Program-made: the position numbers and the translations under genes | Part shown: positions 11,691-26,600 of the stretch, one piece after another | Numbering within the stretch: position 1 is the first letter of the stretch | How the letters are laid out: each line of letters begins with the position of its first letter | The notes under the pieces: model-generated | Seen by the model: the letters and a program-made list of their open reading frames with translations, nothing else | Told to the model about the DNA's origin: nothing | Databases searched by the model: none | NCBI RefSeq assembly: GCF_042242105.1 | Contig: NC_092029.1 | Span: forward strand, 14,060,885-14,124,884 | Direction: 5' to 3' | From: Pempheris klunzingeri | Taxonomy: Eukaryota; Chordata; Actinopteri; Acropomatiformes; Pempheridae | Length of the DNA stretch: 64,000 bases

Positions 11691-13500
11691 ATGCTTCCTT
11701 CTGGAGAAGGAGCGGTCAGAGACATGAGAAAAGACATCTGTGTAAGACGTTACACAGATGAACAGCAAAAGGATTCAGAGAAACTGAGAAGCTTTGTATA
11801 TTTTTGTTTTATTGCATCTTTCTATCACAATGTGGTCCATTGAAAACATACTCAAAAGCAAGACTTCTCACACCAATGACTTGAAGGCTCTGGAAAGACG
11901 CTGAGACATTTTGAGGGTGAGAGGTGAACTGTAGTGATATGTGCAGTGCGGTGGTGCGGTGGGTCTGTCAGTGAGGAGGACACCCCAGACGAAGACGTGT
12001 GATGGATGCGTGTCCTGGTTCTGCCAGACCAAAGTGGACTTTGATACCTGGTGTTAATTCTCTCAGCAAACAGTAACATTTAGAGCGCAAGAAGAAGCAT
12101 CAGCTCCGGAGCTGTTGAACATAACAATCTTTGCTTCAGGTGCATGTGTCGCTCTTGCTGAAATAAACCTGTGTGGATGAGTTTTAAATGGCCTCAAATG
12201 AAGAAACCTGATCCCTTATGACCAACACATTTACATCGATTCAGGTAATATTATTGCATTTCAGTGCATGAATAAGCACTTGAATCTTGACATTTAATGA
12301 ATGGATTGTGTATTGTGCAATCGTGCATTTTAGCATCTTTAACATAGTTTGTTTTAGGATGCAGAAATCCCTTAATTCATGTGATGTAATGGCTTACAGG
12401 TGACCTACATTTCCACAGGCTGGATGTTATTGCCATTCTCCAAGCAGTGTCAAAAGCCAGCGGCCTACATCCTCTTCCTCTGGATCTCTGTTTGATCTGT
12501 TTCAAGTCGTCCACACAGTCTGGAGATAAATGGGCTGCAAAAAGGGAAGTGCATGGATACAGAGTGACCTCTACTTCCTCAAGGTGTCATTTTTCACCAG
12601 GACAGTTGACTTCTTCACCTTGGAGATGGTCTGAGAATTTCTCACCAGTTTGCTTATGGGTTTCCTGCTTGTTGTGTATTTACAGCAGCGAGTGTCCACA
12701 GAGTCCTACGAACGGTGTGACAGATGTTTGAGTCTGTGATGGTCACTCTGTTTTCTTTCAAATGAAAGACACTCATTGCTACATTAGTGGGATAATATAA
12801 TGTTAATAATGCTTTATGCTATATTTCATGCTGTGTATAATTTGAACTTTTTAAAATTGAACCCACAGTTACTTGTCCTGAGGACTTCACTGTCTTGTGT
12901 CAGGTCTGAGCTAAGTCTGCCACCTGCTGTCACAGAAACACTTTGACTTTAAACATCAGAAATCACTTATAATTTTATGGTTTGGTATGGACTGGATCGC
13001 CACATGTTATTTTGGATTATCTTGAGGAAAATTAAATTGTGGGATATGAGGATAGGAAAAGTTTACCCACCGTTTTAGGTTAATCAAATTTGTAGTCCAA
13101 TATCATAAATCACAATTAAATGATAATGAAAATACATTTAAGATAATTAATTTAAAATAAAAAATGCATGTTAAAATGAGAGTAGAGTAAATACATCTGC
13201 ATCAAATGAACAACAGGAAGTGCAACATGTTTAGAAAATTATATTGTAAGTTTTTTTTTAAAAAACCCTAGAGAAAAGGTAATCTGTGTTACCATTTTAC
13301 GAGTATTAAAAGTAAGTAAAAATTAAGTACAGACATGAGTATGAATTATATCTAATATAAGTAAATAAAATCAAAGTGGTAAGTTATATGAGATACAATT
13401 GAAAAATTTAATAAAATGTAAGTTGTTCATTTTTAATATCAAATTAATAAAACAATTTAGTTTATAATTTCCTGTAAACACATTCGACTTTAGCGGTGGC
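11691..13500. other. matn3-ttc32 spacer without recognisable genes
   Basis: No convincing exons, RNA genes or transposon proteins were seen. The part from 13000 to 13480 is very AT-rich. The region 9.3-13.5 kb is where human has WDR35, a gene of about 1,180 codons; no WD40 or other WDR35-like coding text is visible on either strand. Confidence 0.6.
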
Positions 13501-13607
13501 CGATAAGCCCCGCCCAAATAGACGCGCTGAAATCTGATTGGACATTCTCCTCAGTGTCGTCATATCCGCAGTTGGAAAACCAGGAAAAACAACCCTTAAC
13601 AATCATC

Positions 13608-15296
<1,689 letters not shown>

Positions 15297-16058
15297 CTCA
15301 TTAAGTGCAGAGAGTACACGCTCTAAATATCATCAAATCTGTTAGCTGCAGAAACTGTGAACAGCAGTGTTGTCAATTTACTGAAATATTTGTACAGTTG
15401 TCATACAACAAATTAATATATATTATTAAATATGATGATGAACAGTTTTATAATTTCAAGATGTGCACATTCTAATGAATCCAAATGTGAAACACAGCCA
15501 GCATAAAGTAATCTGGACGAGCAATGTCACGGCTGAAAATCACAGTGCTTATAATATATAATTCCTTTTCTGTGCTGACTCAAGACTCTTCCAGTTGGAA
15601 ACGTTGTAATGGCCTCATAAATGAGAGGTAAGTAAATCTGTGTGTGGGCCGGGCAGACCGGTCAACCCAGGCGCCGCAGGTGGAGCATTGAGCTCGTGTC
15701 TCACTGTCAGTAAAAAAAAGATACTAGGAGGAGGTTTTGTGACTATAAACAAACCATGATCAAGTAGGCTGCAAAGGAGAAACATGTTTTGTCTTGAAAT
15801 GAAGCTCAGGCACACCTGAAGTCTCTCTATAAGGTTTTAATTGTGTGGACATCTTGAATAATTCAAATATATATATATTTCTAACACCACAACACAAATG
15901 TAGATATCTTTTAACAGTGAACAATAAATTATTTGAATCAAACTACCGATGAACGTTATTCATTCTGCACATACTGAGATATTTCTGTGTTTTCATGGCA
16001 AACACAGGCACATGTAAATCTCCCTGTCTGAGGTGGGTGGAGATTCACTGATGTGTTT
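15297..16058. other. ttc32 3'UTR and spacer
   Basis: The ttc32 3'UTR is AT-rich, with several possible poly(A) hexamers, for example near 15923. No other gene or recognisable repeat is seen before the ZPAX-A promoter. Confidence 0.5.
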
Positions 16059-16097
16059 CACCTGTGAGTGGTGATCAGCTGATGTATAAAACAGCTG
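16059..16097 (+). promoter_or_regulatory. ZPAX-A promoter: E-boxes and TATA box
   Basis: CACCTG lies at 16059-16064, CAGCTG at 16076-16081, TATAAAA at 16085-16091 and CAGCTG at 16092-16097, within 190 bases of the start codon. Oocyte egg-coat genes are known to be driven by FIGLA/E12 through a CANNTG box a short distance upstream, so this cluster is a sensible germline promoter. Binding is inferred, not shown. Confidence 0.55.
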
Positions 16098-16244
16098 GTG
16101 GCGGCTCAGTAAAGCAGTCCACCACTTTCACATCAGAGTTGGTTTGCTGGTGGGGGCTGCTGGGGTTTGCAGTGCCAAGGTCTGATAGTGGTTGGATTCC
16201 TGTAGTTTATTGTTTTGTTTGTTTGGCTGAGTTTGGACTGCAAC

Positions 16245-19200
16245 ATGCGGAGGCTTGAGAACATGTGAGTACGTTTTCACGGTTCCTCTTTAAGTGTCTG
16301 TTGGCTGTTTGCTGCTGTCTCTAAATCATGTGTTCTTTTTTTTATTTCAAGTTTGTTATGGAACTTGATGGCTGCAGTAATCCTCTTGGGTCAAGCAAGG
16401 CCAAATGTGAAGCTCAATTTGCAGTCAAGTAAGCCTTTGTTTGTATGAAATCACTTATCACCTTCTTAAAAACTGGTTTCCCTCCTCACAAGCCTTCTCT
16501 TTTAACAGGCAGTGGTTTGAGGTCAGACTGTGTGGGTAATCTAATGAGGCTGTCATTGGACAAAGCTCTAGCAGTGGGGAACCAGCTTGAGGTGGAAGCC
16601 ATCAGTGAGTATAAACTCTGCTAATGAGCAATGGCTGGATCATCGGTGGGAGATGTGATCCCTGTCATGTTTGCCCCCACTCCAGATGGCACTGAGCACA
16701 TTGCGTTAACTCCCAGCTTGGCTGCCCAGTGTGGATACAGCATGGAGTCTGACCCGTGGGGTAACACCAGAATCTACACCTCCCTGATGGCCTGCTATGT
16801 GGACAACAAAGTATGATGAGCTGAAGTTACTTTGGCTTTTTATTTCCCCTGGAGTTTATAGTGCTATAAAGCACCTGGTATGCTCCATATATTGCCCAAT
16901 TTATATTAAATATACTATATCTCCTCCTGGAAGACCAACCAAATCAGTGTTTTCATTGCACATTTTATAGTCTCCCTTTATGTGTTGTGTGTTTTTTTTT
17001 TTTTTTAATATAGGCTGCATATCATTCTCTTGTGAAGAGGATGGGTGTAAAACCCCTTATTTGCTGTTATTTCCTTGGCTCAATGGGTTGAAATTTTACA
17101 AGGATAAAACTCGACAGGCCAGAAATGACTTAAACAAACTTAAATCTACTTCAGATGAGCAAAATTTCCTTATCCTCATGCACATTTTTCTTATATTTGT
17201 AGGAAGATACAACATTTAACATTGGTTTGAGACTCCAAATGTACAGCCAGAGCCCATCAGATGTGGTTAGTCATGATGTGACGCAGACCTGCAGCTACAC
17301 TCAGTGGGCCTCTAGAGAGATTCTCTGCGACAGGAACTACATGGAAGTAGGTCACTTTACACTGATGGCTCTAACAACCTGAGTGTGAGGGGCATGATTA
17401 AAATCAATTTCTCATGTGTTTAGGTGTCAAACTACATGGCTACACCTGACGCTCAAGCTAAGGAGGACAACTCTAAGATCAACACCATTCCTGATGTAAA
17501 ACTTCCATTGCCTCTATTTTGATTACACACTGTATAACTTTGCATCCCCTTCAATGGAAGAAATTAGACTCAATGGTTTTTCTTTTTTCCTTATAGGCCT
17601 CTGGCTCAGCACAGGGTATCTGGAAGGTGACATTTTACACTCCAGAACCAGTATCGATGGTGCTGAGGGAGGCTGAACAAGCTGGTTATGGTGCCATGAT
17701 GACCTCAAATCGTCTGGTTATGCGAAGCCCATACAATACAGCTGAGACTTATGCAGAGGATGTAAGCAGCACAGTCCGTCAGCTTCATTAATTTCTTTTC
17801 CTCCTTGTAAATGACAATGCACCCTCTTTCTTTAGGTGGCTGGAATCCCAATGGAAGTCTTCAGGGTGAGCGCTTACTATAAGGCACCACATGGTCTGAG
17901 TGTTGTGAACTTGGCAGCTGCTTGTCCCACAGGTTAGTCTTGAGCAATCAGTGGATTTCAGTGAATGCACAGCATTTGTCTCACACTTAACAGCTTCCTT
18001 ACAATTACCAGGTGGCGTCCTCTTCCAGGACGATGTAATCTCCTGGCACATACCTCGCCGCGTGACACCCCTCATAGATGGCAGCTTTAAAGTCCTAGAG
18101 ATGCACATGGGCATCAGTGGACAGAGGCTGGCTAAATCTGAGATGGCTGCACGGGGGTACACTCTATCTACCACAGACTTCCACATCGTTGTTGAGATCC
18201 CACTGGGCTCACCTGATGGTTACTACAAGGTTGGGAATTCTCTGCATTGGATATGCAAGACTCTGGTCACTGGTCCATTTGCATGTTTTATTAAAATGCC
18301 ATCAATAATTGCAGAGCCATGCCCCAGATTACCAGTACCACATCACGTACACTGTGGAGCCCATGCTTGAGGTACTGTGGAGGGCTGACAACACCCAAGA
18401 TGAAACCAGATACAAGGTTTTGTTCCCCATTACCACCCCTCTGATGCCTCAACTGCCCCATGTCCGAGATGGTAATTCCCATTTTCTGCTAGAAGCATCT
18501 TTAAGTTCAGGCGGAGGAGAAGGTGTAACCATGCTGCTTTCTTCTCAGATACTGTTCCAGAGGCCAGGGTGTTTAGTGTTAACTTGGGAACCTTCTTACA
18601 TGATGTGGAGCTGAGGAACATCACTCTTTCTGAGGTTCTCACTATTGAGGAGTGCAATGCCAGAGGCTACACTGTCCAGGAGCACAGATTTCCCAATGGA
18701 AGCAAGAGCTTCTCTCTGCAAGTGCCCTTTGATACCGATGCCGTTCTGGAACATGTAGGTGAATTGACTACCAACTGTGTAACCAGCTTGTCTGTGCTGC
18801 CTATGATAAAACTGACTGACCTCTGCAGAACCCTGAACCACTGGTCACTGTCTACTTCCTGCCTCTGATCTTTGGGTTTATCATCCTGCCTGAGGAAACC
18901 CCATTTGCCCACCCAGTGGAGTTGCAGGCATCTCTGCAGGATGTTGGTGAGATCTTGATTTGTGGTGGTGTTCATAATGGCTGCTTTTCCAGAATGAAAT
19001 TAAATGAGCTGCATAGCTTTCTCACTTAGAACACATGGGAGCACTACACAGCTAAATGGTTTATTCCGTTCGGCATTTAGTGTTGCCCACAATCACTGGA
19101 ACATGTGATCAGAGCCAGTTTTACGCAAGTGTGAAATATGGGACTCAAAGAAATTTCCAGACCTTGGTTGGACCTCGACAGTTGACTCCTGAGCTGGCTG

Positions 19201-21278
19201 AGGGCTACAGTTTCCAAGAAAACAGCACACACTTCAGCATCGCTGTGCCATACAACTCCATGGACACGGAATTCGAGGTATGTCAAACTGCAAAATCTCT
19301 CCATAAATCACATGGTTAAGCACCCAGTTAACTCTCCTTTCTGTTTTCCAGATCATAACCTCAGATTCTGTCAGAGCCAGACTTGACCTGCTCCTATATG
19401 ATCCCATCAACAGCTGGGCACTGGCTGATCTCTACCTGGCCTGCAACTTCCCCTTGATGACAACCAGTAAGATATAAAAATTGTAGCATTATTTTGCATA
19501 CAGGATCTCTTCTTTATTGCATCTTCTACTTTCAGAGTGCTACCCCAATGGAACAGTGACTGCTTTGGCTGTGAAGGTGCAATCGGTGCGCAATCTGAAC
19601 CCAAGCTGGCTGACTCTAAAGGACCAGTCCTGCAAACCGGCATTCAGCGACGATCGCTTTGCATATTTCTCTTTCAGTGTCGACTCCTGCGGGACCACTA
19701 GAACGGTAAGTTTAATGCCCCCACCCCAGTCTAGAAATGAGTGCCATTGTTCAATGCCGCCTGTCTTTTCTCTTTAGTTCTTTGACCACTATATGCTGTA
19801 TCAAAATGAGATTGGCCTGCATTATGAGAACGACGAAGGAGCAGCCCACACATCACCCATTGATCCTGACTACAAGTAGGACAGCTCATCAATCTTTTAT
19901 CCTGATATCAAATCCTGTAAGTGATTTAAGGTTAACTACTTTTCTCTTTGAATCTCCTCTTAGACAAACCGTTTCCTGCTACTATGTGGTCAACGACACT
20001 CAGTCTGTTGCATTCAGCTATAAACCAAGAAGCTATAATCCCACAGCAGAGATTGGCTTAGGACAGCTGATGGTGCAAATGCAGCTAGCCCTAGGTAAGG
20101 TTCCTTTTTACTAAATGGACATAACTTGTTGGCATGTCAATGCATTTTTCTCTAATGGGACTTTTCTCTGCCAGATTCATCATACGAGTCTTTTTACAAA
20201 GCAGAAGATTATCCAGTAGTGAGATTCCTGAGGCAGCCTGTGTATTTTGAGGTGGAGCTGATGCAGTCTCTTGACCCTCACTTGGAGCTCATCTTGGAGA
20301 ACTGTTGGGCAACCCTCCATGAGGACAGGACCTCTCTGCCAAGCTGGGACATCATTGTGGATGGGTAATACAGCATGTTCCACCAAACCTTCACTTTGTG
20401 GCATTGAAGGAATCAAATTCTCAACTGGTCTAAATGGCTTAAGATTTGTCACTTGTGTTTTGATAAAGAATCTGCAACTTCAAAACTACATTCCTAACTT
20501 GAATTTTGAAGGCTGCTATAATGCACTCAGAAATAAGACTATGTTCTGTTACTAGATGTGAAAACCATGATGACGGCTACATGACCATCTTCCACCATGT
20601 TGTGAGTGATGCCAGGGTTGCAGTCCCATCCCACTTCAAACGCTTCTCTGTGAAGATGTTCACCTTCACTAAAGATGAAGAGATTCTGAAAGACGAGGTA
20701 AATGAGGCATCTATGGCCACAGCACATGGGCCATCTGCATGTAGTCCAGCGTATTAAAGCCTCTTGTCTGTCCACAGATTTACATCCACTGTGACGCAGT
20801 GATTTGTGACACCAACAGCCAAGCAGACGGTGCCTGCAGAGGCCAGTGTGTGCATCCTGCAGGCATGAGTAACTCCAGACAAGGGATAAAGGGAGGCCTA
20901 AAAAAGGGTAAGGGACAAAATGGAAGTGTTAAAAGTTTAGAATGACATACTAGTGATGCAAAGTATGATATCCAATTGTATATGCAGTGTTAATTGCGCA
21001 GTGTGCATTTTAGTGGCATAATGCCTTATCTGCACAAACTTGTGTGCTATGAGCTTGACTTGCAGTTTAACAGACATGTTGCTTAGGTACATCTCATTAA
21101 CTGTCTAATGATTTAATGGCTCATCTAGTAGGCAGTATATTGGTATGCAATTTCAAGCACAGCCTATATGTGTAGTTGGTAAACTCAACTTGTCTTGTTT
21201 CCAGCACGAAGAAGTACAGACTCAAGGCGGCTCTCCTCTGGACCAATCCTCCTATTAAATGCTCAGTTGAATTTCTAA
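16245..21278 (+). CDS. zpax: Egg-coat zona pellucida protein of the ZPAX type (copy A)
   Basis: Structural glycoprotein of the egg envelope. There are 21 exons: 16245-16264, 16352-16428, 16509-16604, 16686-16810, 17203-17346, 17424-17495, 17597-17761, 17836-17932, 18012-18229, 18315-18471, 18549-18754, 18829-18946, 19081-19277, 19352-19466, 19536-19705, 19778-19875, 19964-20094, 20175-20364, 20556-20697, 20778-20907 and 21205-21278. All phases agree; the product is 913 residues. The first 30 residues are a signal peptide. A long N-terminal region of repeated ZP-N-like modules follows. The polymerising ZP module spans about residues 603-860, with ZP-N (CYPNGT ... SCGTTRT) and ZP-C (ENCWAT ... 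WDIIVDGC). After a basic cleavage site (KKARR, about 890) only a short hydrophobic tail remains, with no transmembrane segment, as in many fish egg-coat proteins. ZPAX was chosen for its length and N-terminal modules; the paralog number is unassigned. Confidence 0.82.
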
Positions 21279-21283
21279 ATAAA
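21278..21283 (+). terminator. ZPAX-A poly(A) signal overlapping the stop codon
   Basis: The stop is TAA at 21276-21278, and AATAAA begins on its last base. The 3'UTR can therefore be only about 15-25 bases long. Very short 3'UTRs with the hexamer at the stop are a known habit of egg-coat (ZP) genes. Confidence 0.8.
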
Positions 21284-22051
21284 CAAATTTTCTTATCTAA
21301 CAAACTTGTTGTGACTTTTCTCCCCCCTAAAAGACCACCTGTGTCCTTTGCTTTCCAACCTACCTTAAGGTCATTCTGCATGACCTCTAGTACTCTAACC
21401 TGCATTCCTTTTTGGGAGAGGTGTTAAACTGGCCAGATCAACAAAGGCTGACTCTTGTACACAGACAAATACACTTGGAGCTGCACGAAGCAATTTTATA
21501 AATTGTTTGCTCCGATTAATGTTGCTATGATATAGATGCCCTTTTGTAGTTGTAGTGGCTCATCCAGTTGTCCCATAAACCTGGTCTTTGGAGTTTCTCC
21601 TCTTTAAAAAGGAGTCTTAACCTGAAGTACACACTCATTGAACAAAGCTGCAACTTTACAAAATCTAAAATATGGTGTAAAGTGATTTATTAGACTGGTC
21701 CAGATGTTGTGTTGCAAAACTATAATTTCAACAGAAAGCAAATGCATTTCTCACTAGCACAGTGGCTTGCAGCTGTGTGGTTATGTTGCCAGGTTTTCTC
21801 ATGACTCCACTTCTATACAATGAACTGAATTTCATTGCCAGTGCTCTCGGAATTAAACTTGGAAACAGTCTTCCAGAAACTGTCCTGGTTATGCTGATGC
21901 ATGCACAGGCATTTTGCCAGGTACAGTACAGGCCATTTCATTTATAAAATACTGGATAGGGAGTGAGGGTGTAATGTTCAGTGTCCTTTGATTTAATCCT
22001 TACATTTAGACTGAAGGCACATTTCCAAATCTGAACACTGATTCACTCTAA
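21284..22051. other. Spacer downstream of ZPAX-A
   Basis: Nothing recognisable was seen: no exons, RNA genes or clear repeat. This is the left part of the region between the two converging ZPAX genes. Confidence 0.5.
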
Positions 22052-23275
22052 AATCACATTGTAAAAATCTAGAATTTATTTATTAAGTTCAAAATCTTTA
22101 TTGTAATTTATTGAGAACAAAATGACATAATGGTCAATGGAAACCAAAACCACCAACCAATTGAGGGCTGGATTCAAAATCACACACCAAAAATCAAAGT
22201 GAAACATTTGAATCACAGGCTGATCCAACTTGTGATTTCATCATGGTGACTCAGTGTGTATTGCACCTACGTGCCTGTATTCCCTACGGACATCATGAGA
22301 CAGCGGATGGCGTCCTGGAGGATCTCCTCCCAGACCTGGATCAGGGCATCAGTGAGCTCCTGGACAGTGCCAGAGATTCTCAAATGGATTCAGGTCTGGG
22401 GAACATGAGGGCCAGTCAATGGCATCGATGCCTTAATCATCCAGGAACTGCCTACACACTCTAGCCACGTGAGGCCAGGCACCAGGGCCCACTACACCAG
22501 CGTAACATCTGACAATGGCTCTGAGGATTTCATCACAGTACCTAACAGCAGTCAGGGTACCATTGGCGAGCACATGAAGGTCTGTGCGACCCTCCAAGCA
22601 TATGCCGGACCATCACTGACCCACTGCCAAACCGGTCATGCTGGATGATGTTACAGGCAGCATAACGTTCACCAGTGTCTCCAGACTCTTTCACGTCTGT
22701 CACATGTGCTTAGTGTGAACCTGCTATCATCTGTGAGAACGGGGCGTCAATGGCAGACCTGCCCATTCTGGTGTTCTCTGGCAAACGCCAATCGAGCTGC
22801 ATGGTGCTGGGCTGTGACAAAGGTCCCACTGGTGGACATCAGGCCCTCGTGCCACCTTCATGGAGTTTGTCTGGACAGAAACATGCACACTAGTTGCCTG
22901 GAGGTCATTTTGTAGGGCTCCGGCAGTGCTCCCGTTCCTCCTCGCACAAAAGGAGCAGATACCAGATCTGCTGCTGGGTTGATGCCCTTCTACGGCCCTG
23001 TCCAGCTCTCTGCTTGTAACAGCCCATCTCTGTACAGATGTGCCATCCTGGAGGAGCTGGACTACCTGTGCTTCATGCTACTAGTAGTGACAAGAACATT
23101 AGCAAAAAGGAATCAGTCAGGAAGGATAAAGAGAGCAATTGTCTGTTGCCACCACCTGTAAAACCATTCCCTTACTCACTTTTTCTTAACGGGACAGATT
23201 GATATCCCTGCAGTTTAATTGACTGTTATACTGTGATGATTAAGTGTTCCCTTCATTTGTTTGAGCAATACATCC
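22052..23275 (-). mobile_element. Decayed Tc1/mariner-like DNA transposon
   Basis: On the - strand, broken reading frames resemble a DD34E transposase: FTLSTCDRRERVWR, AACNIIQHDRFGSGSVM, then TDLHVLANGTLTAVRYCDEI, ARVCRQFLDD, and CSPDLNPFENLW, the box before the last acidic residue. The end at about 23246-23275 keeps a recognisable terminal repeat (rc ATGTATTGCTCAAACAAATG, then AAGGGAACAC). The opposite end near 22052 has lost its terminal repeat. Several stops and frame changes, and a missing block around the DNARPH region, make it a fossil. It belongs to a Tc1-like family common in teleosts and lies between the converging ZPAX genes. Confidence 0.85.
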
Positions 23276-23666
23276 CCATTAAGTATTAATTCCATTTTGT
23301 GCCTAAACTGTTATATTTAGGAGGCCAAGTTATTTACTGAAAGGGCAAACAGGGGTCACTTCAGCAGAGGGGCAAGTCTAATTAGTGCATCTTAGTCATT
23401 GCTTGTGACTCTTTGGTCGACCGTTCATGTAGAGACTCCAGAATGTTTGATAAAGATGAATGGACTGAACACATTGATGTACAGTGTAATCATGGATCAC
23501 AAACTCAGACAAAAATGCCCTTTGGGAAAATAAATCTATAGGGTCACACCACCAATTATCTTAACCATAGAAAAACAGTTAGCAGGAAAAACTTGAAAGC
23601 ACCAATAAGTCACATCTACAAATTGAACTCGTTTCCAAGAAGAGTGAAAATTTCTGTTTAAAATAT
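23276..23666. other. Spacer downstream of ZPAX-B
   Basis: Unique sequence with no recognisable gene or repeat. It separates the transposon end from the ZPAX-B poly(A) signal. Confidence 0.5.
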
Positions 23667-23672
23667 TTTATT
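23667..23672 (-). terminator. ZPAX-B poly(A) signal four bases past the stop
   Basis: On the - strand the stop TAA occupies 23679-23677 and AATAAA follows at 23672-23667. As in copy A, the 3'UTR must be very short. Confidence 0.8.
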
Positions 23673-23676
23673 AGGA

Positions 23677-26600
23677 TTATGTAATAAGAATGAGTCCTGA
23701 TGATACACTTTTGAAACTGAGGCCATCTGAAGCAGCACGCCTTTGACCTGTGGAAGATACAAAATCTAAGTTTTAACCACTTTACAAGTCATTTGTTTCC
23801 TCAGAGAGCAAGATGTTTTACCTTTGACTCCAATGTCCTGGTTTGAACACTGCCCACTACAAGCTCCACCCAGTGGATTCCTGGCGTCACAGATCACCAC
23901 GTCACAGTGGACAAAGAGCTACAAGATAGAGATTTGACTGTTGGACTTGGGGTTTACAGATTGGTAAGCAAATTCATATCTGAAGCAAATGTATACAAAA
24001 AAATAATTACCTGGTGACTCAAATTATCTTTGTCTTCAGCAAAGGCAAACATCTGCACCTCAAAGCGCTTAAAGTGAGAAGGATACTGAACTCTGGCGTC
24101 GGCCCAAACAGGGTGGAAGATCACCTGGTACGGGTCCACTGGGTTTACACAGCTGAAAGGGATAAAAATACATTTCAATCTTGTCTCGTTGCTCAGGTTT
24201 GGCCAAGATTTAAGAAAAAAAGAATTACCCATTGATGACGAGGTTCCATCTGGGCTGGGACGTCCTGTCGTCATCCAGCGTCGCCCAGCAGTTCTCCAGC
24301 TCCAGTGATACTCGGGGGTTTGTAAACTCCATCAGCTGCACCTCAACATAGAGCGGCTGCTGTAGGTACTTTGCTACAGGGTAGTCCTCAGCTTGGTGAA
24401 ACACGCTGAAGGAGTCATCTAAGAGAGGAGACAGACTCAGGAACAGGACTGCACACAATACAAATGAGTGAATTTAACCTGAAGGTAAATTGCCCTCTTC
24501 GTCTCACCTGCCAAGTTGGTCACTAAAATGATTAGTGTCAATGGACTCTGTCAAAACTCACCAAGATCAATTTGTGGGATTGCCTTCTGACTTAAACTTT
24601 GTGAAAATAATGCAGTGTGCTCAGAGCTCCCCTTACCCAAAGCAAGTCTCAATGCAACTTGCAGCTCGCCTCTTGCATTTTTAGCATACGGCTCACTCCT
24701 GCGAGGTCTGGTGTGGAAGGCCACAGCGTGGGTTTTGTTGATGTCATAATAACAAGAGACCTTTAATCTGAAGAGGGACAGCCCATGAGAAAAATGTAGT
24801 TAGTTGGTCTAACAAGTCAGTTTTGACACTCACGCATTAGTTTTAGCAAGTCACCAGCCTTTGGTGACATCTTGACAGTCCAAAATGAAGTCAAGTTTCC
24901 AATCACAAAAGATAAAGAAATGCTTTTTGAAGACACTCACTCGTACTCTGGCTCGTCAGTCTCTGAGTCCATTTTCCCTTCATATGGCAGAGAGATCTCA
25001 TTTTCATATAGCATCATATTGGGCAAAAACTAAGAAAAAAAGGAAACCTTAACTTCTCAAGTTAAATTAATCCCAGTCTGCATCAGGTCAACATTCAGCA
25101 GCTTGCTACCTTTCTGGTCGTCCCGCAGGAGTTCCCAGTGAAGACAAAGTAGGCGTAGTGGTCGTCGCTGTAGAAGGGCCCACAGGTGGGGTCCCTCAGG
25201 GTCAGCTGACTGGGGTTCAGACTGGGAACCGACTCCAGTTTCATAGCCAGAGCCGTCATGGTTCCGTTGGGAAAACACTCTGAAAGCAGAGGGTCAGACA
25301 TCTGTATGAGTTGGCCGTTTTGTCAGACAGAATTAGAAATGCTTACTTTCACCAAAAACCAACCAATGAGTGTTGAGAAGAAATTGCAAGCCACAGAGAA
25401 TTCTTTGAGGTTTTTGTTGGTTTGCAGATTCCTCAGAACCACATCGAGTCGGGTCCTGATGGATGACGACTCAACAGCCTGAGAAGTTGTCAGAAACAAA
25501 GCATAATCAAAAAAAAAGTTCCACATATGAATTATGATAATTTTCACTATTGTGGCCAATCTGATCATACTTCTAACACAACGCCAGGGTCTGAAAACGG
25601 GACTGCAAGGCTGAAGTGTGTTCCATTCTCTGTGTAGCCGTAATGCTGAGCCAGGGCTGGGGTCAATATCCGCTTTCCCACTATGGTCTGAAAGTTGAAG
25701 CCGTGGGTCCCATATTTCACATGGATGTAGAAGTTTTGATAATCACAGCCACCAGACACAGAAGGGGGAGCTGCAGAGAAAGGGAAAATTTGTAGTTTTA
25801 CTTTTACACCAATTAATCAAAAACTACAGAAATCTAGCTTTGTTTACAGTCAAGTTACAGACAACTTCTATTTAAGTTGCAGTATTCACTTGCTTTTGGT
25901 CTCGTGTGCTGATTACATTAGCATTTTAGACTGATATTCAATTCCTCTTGAGCCCATTTTGTTATCATTTATATCCCAAGTACATACCCACTACTTTAGC
26001 CTCCAGATAAGCAGTGAGAGAAAATGGAGCAAGATGTGGCAGGACCAGCAAGCCAAAGGTCAGGTGAAGAGAGTAGACCATTGTCTCCATCTCGCTCTGT
26101 TGGGAAATGCAGACAGATTAGCAGCCAAACCGCAGCCTCTCATTCCCCAGAGCTGAGTGTGAGGCTCACCATTTGTAGTACAACGCGGTCCGTGAAGGGC
26201 ACCTCAAGTGTGAAGACCTTGGTGCTGCCATTAGGGGACATGTGCTCCAGGACATTAAAGCCTCTGATGTTGCAGTCTACCACGGACAAAACCTCATAGG
26301 GGAAGGTGATGTTCATTAGTGCCACATCAGAGCCGACAGGGCCGAGCAGCACCTTAAATACCCGCTCCTGTGGAACAGTGTCTGTGGGGCACAAGTTGAG
26401 AGGAATGACGGCATCTTGTGATACATTTTAAACGTCACAGAGCACCAAGATAGTAAGACTCACTGTCAATAACTTGCAGAGGGTGAGACAGTAAGGGTGT
26501 GGCGATGGGGAGGAGGACTTTGTATCGTGTGTCCTCGTGAGTGGTGTCTTCAGTCCAGAGCAGCTCGAGCATCGGCTCAATCATGTAAGAAGTGAGGTAA

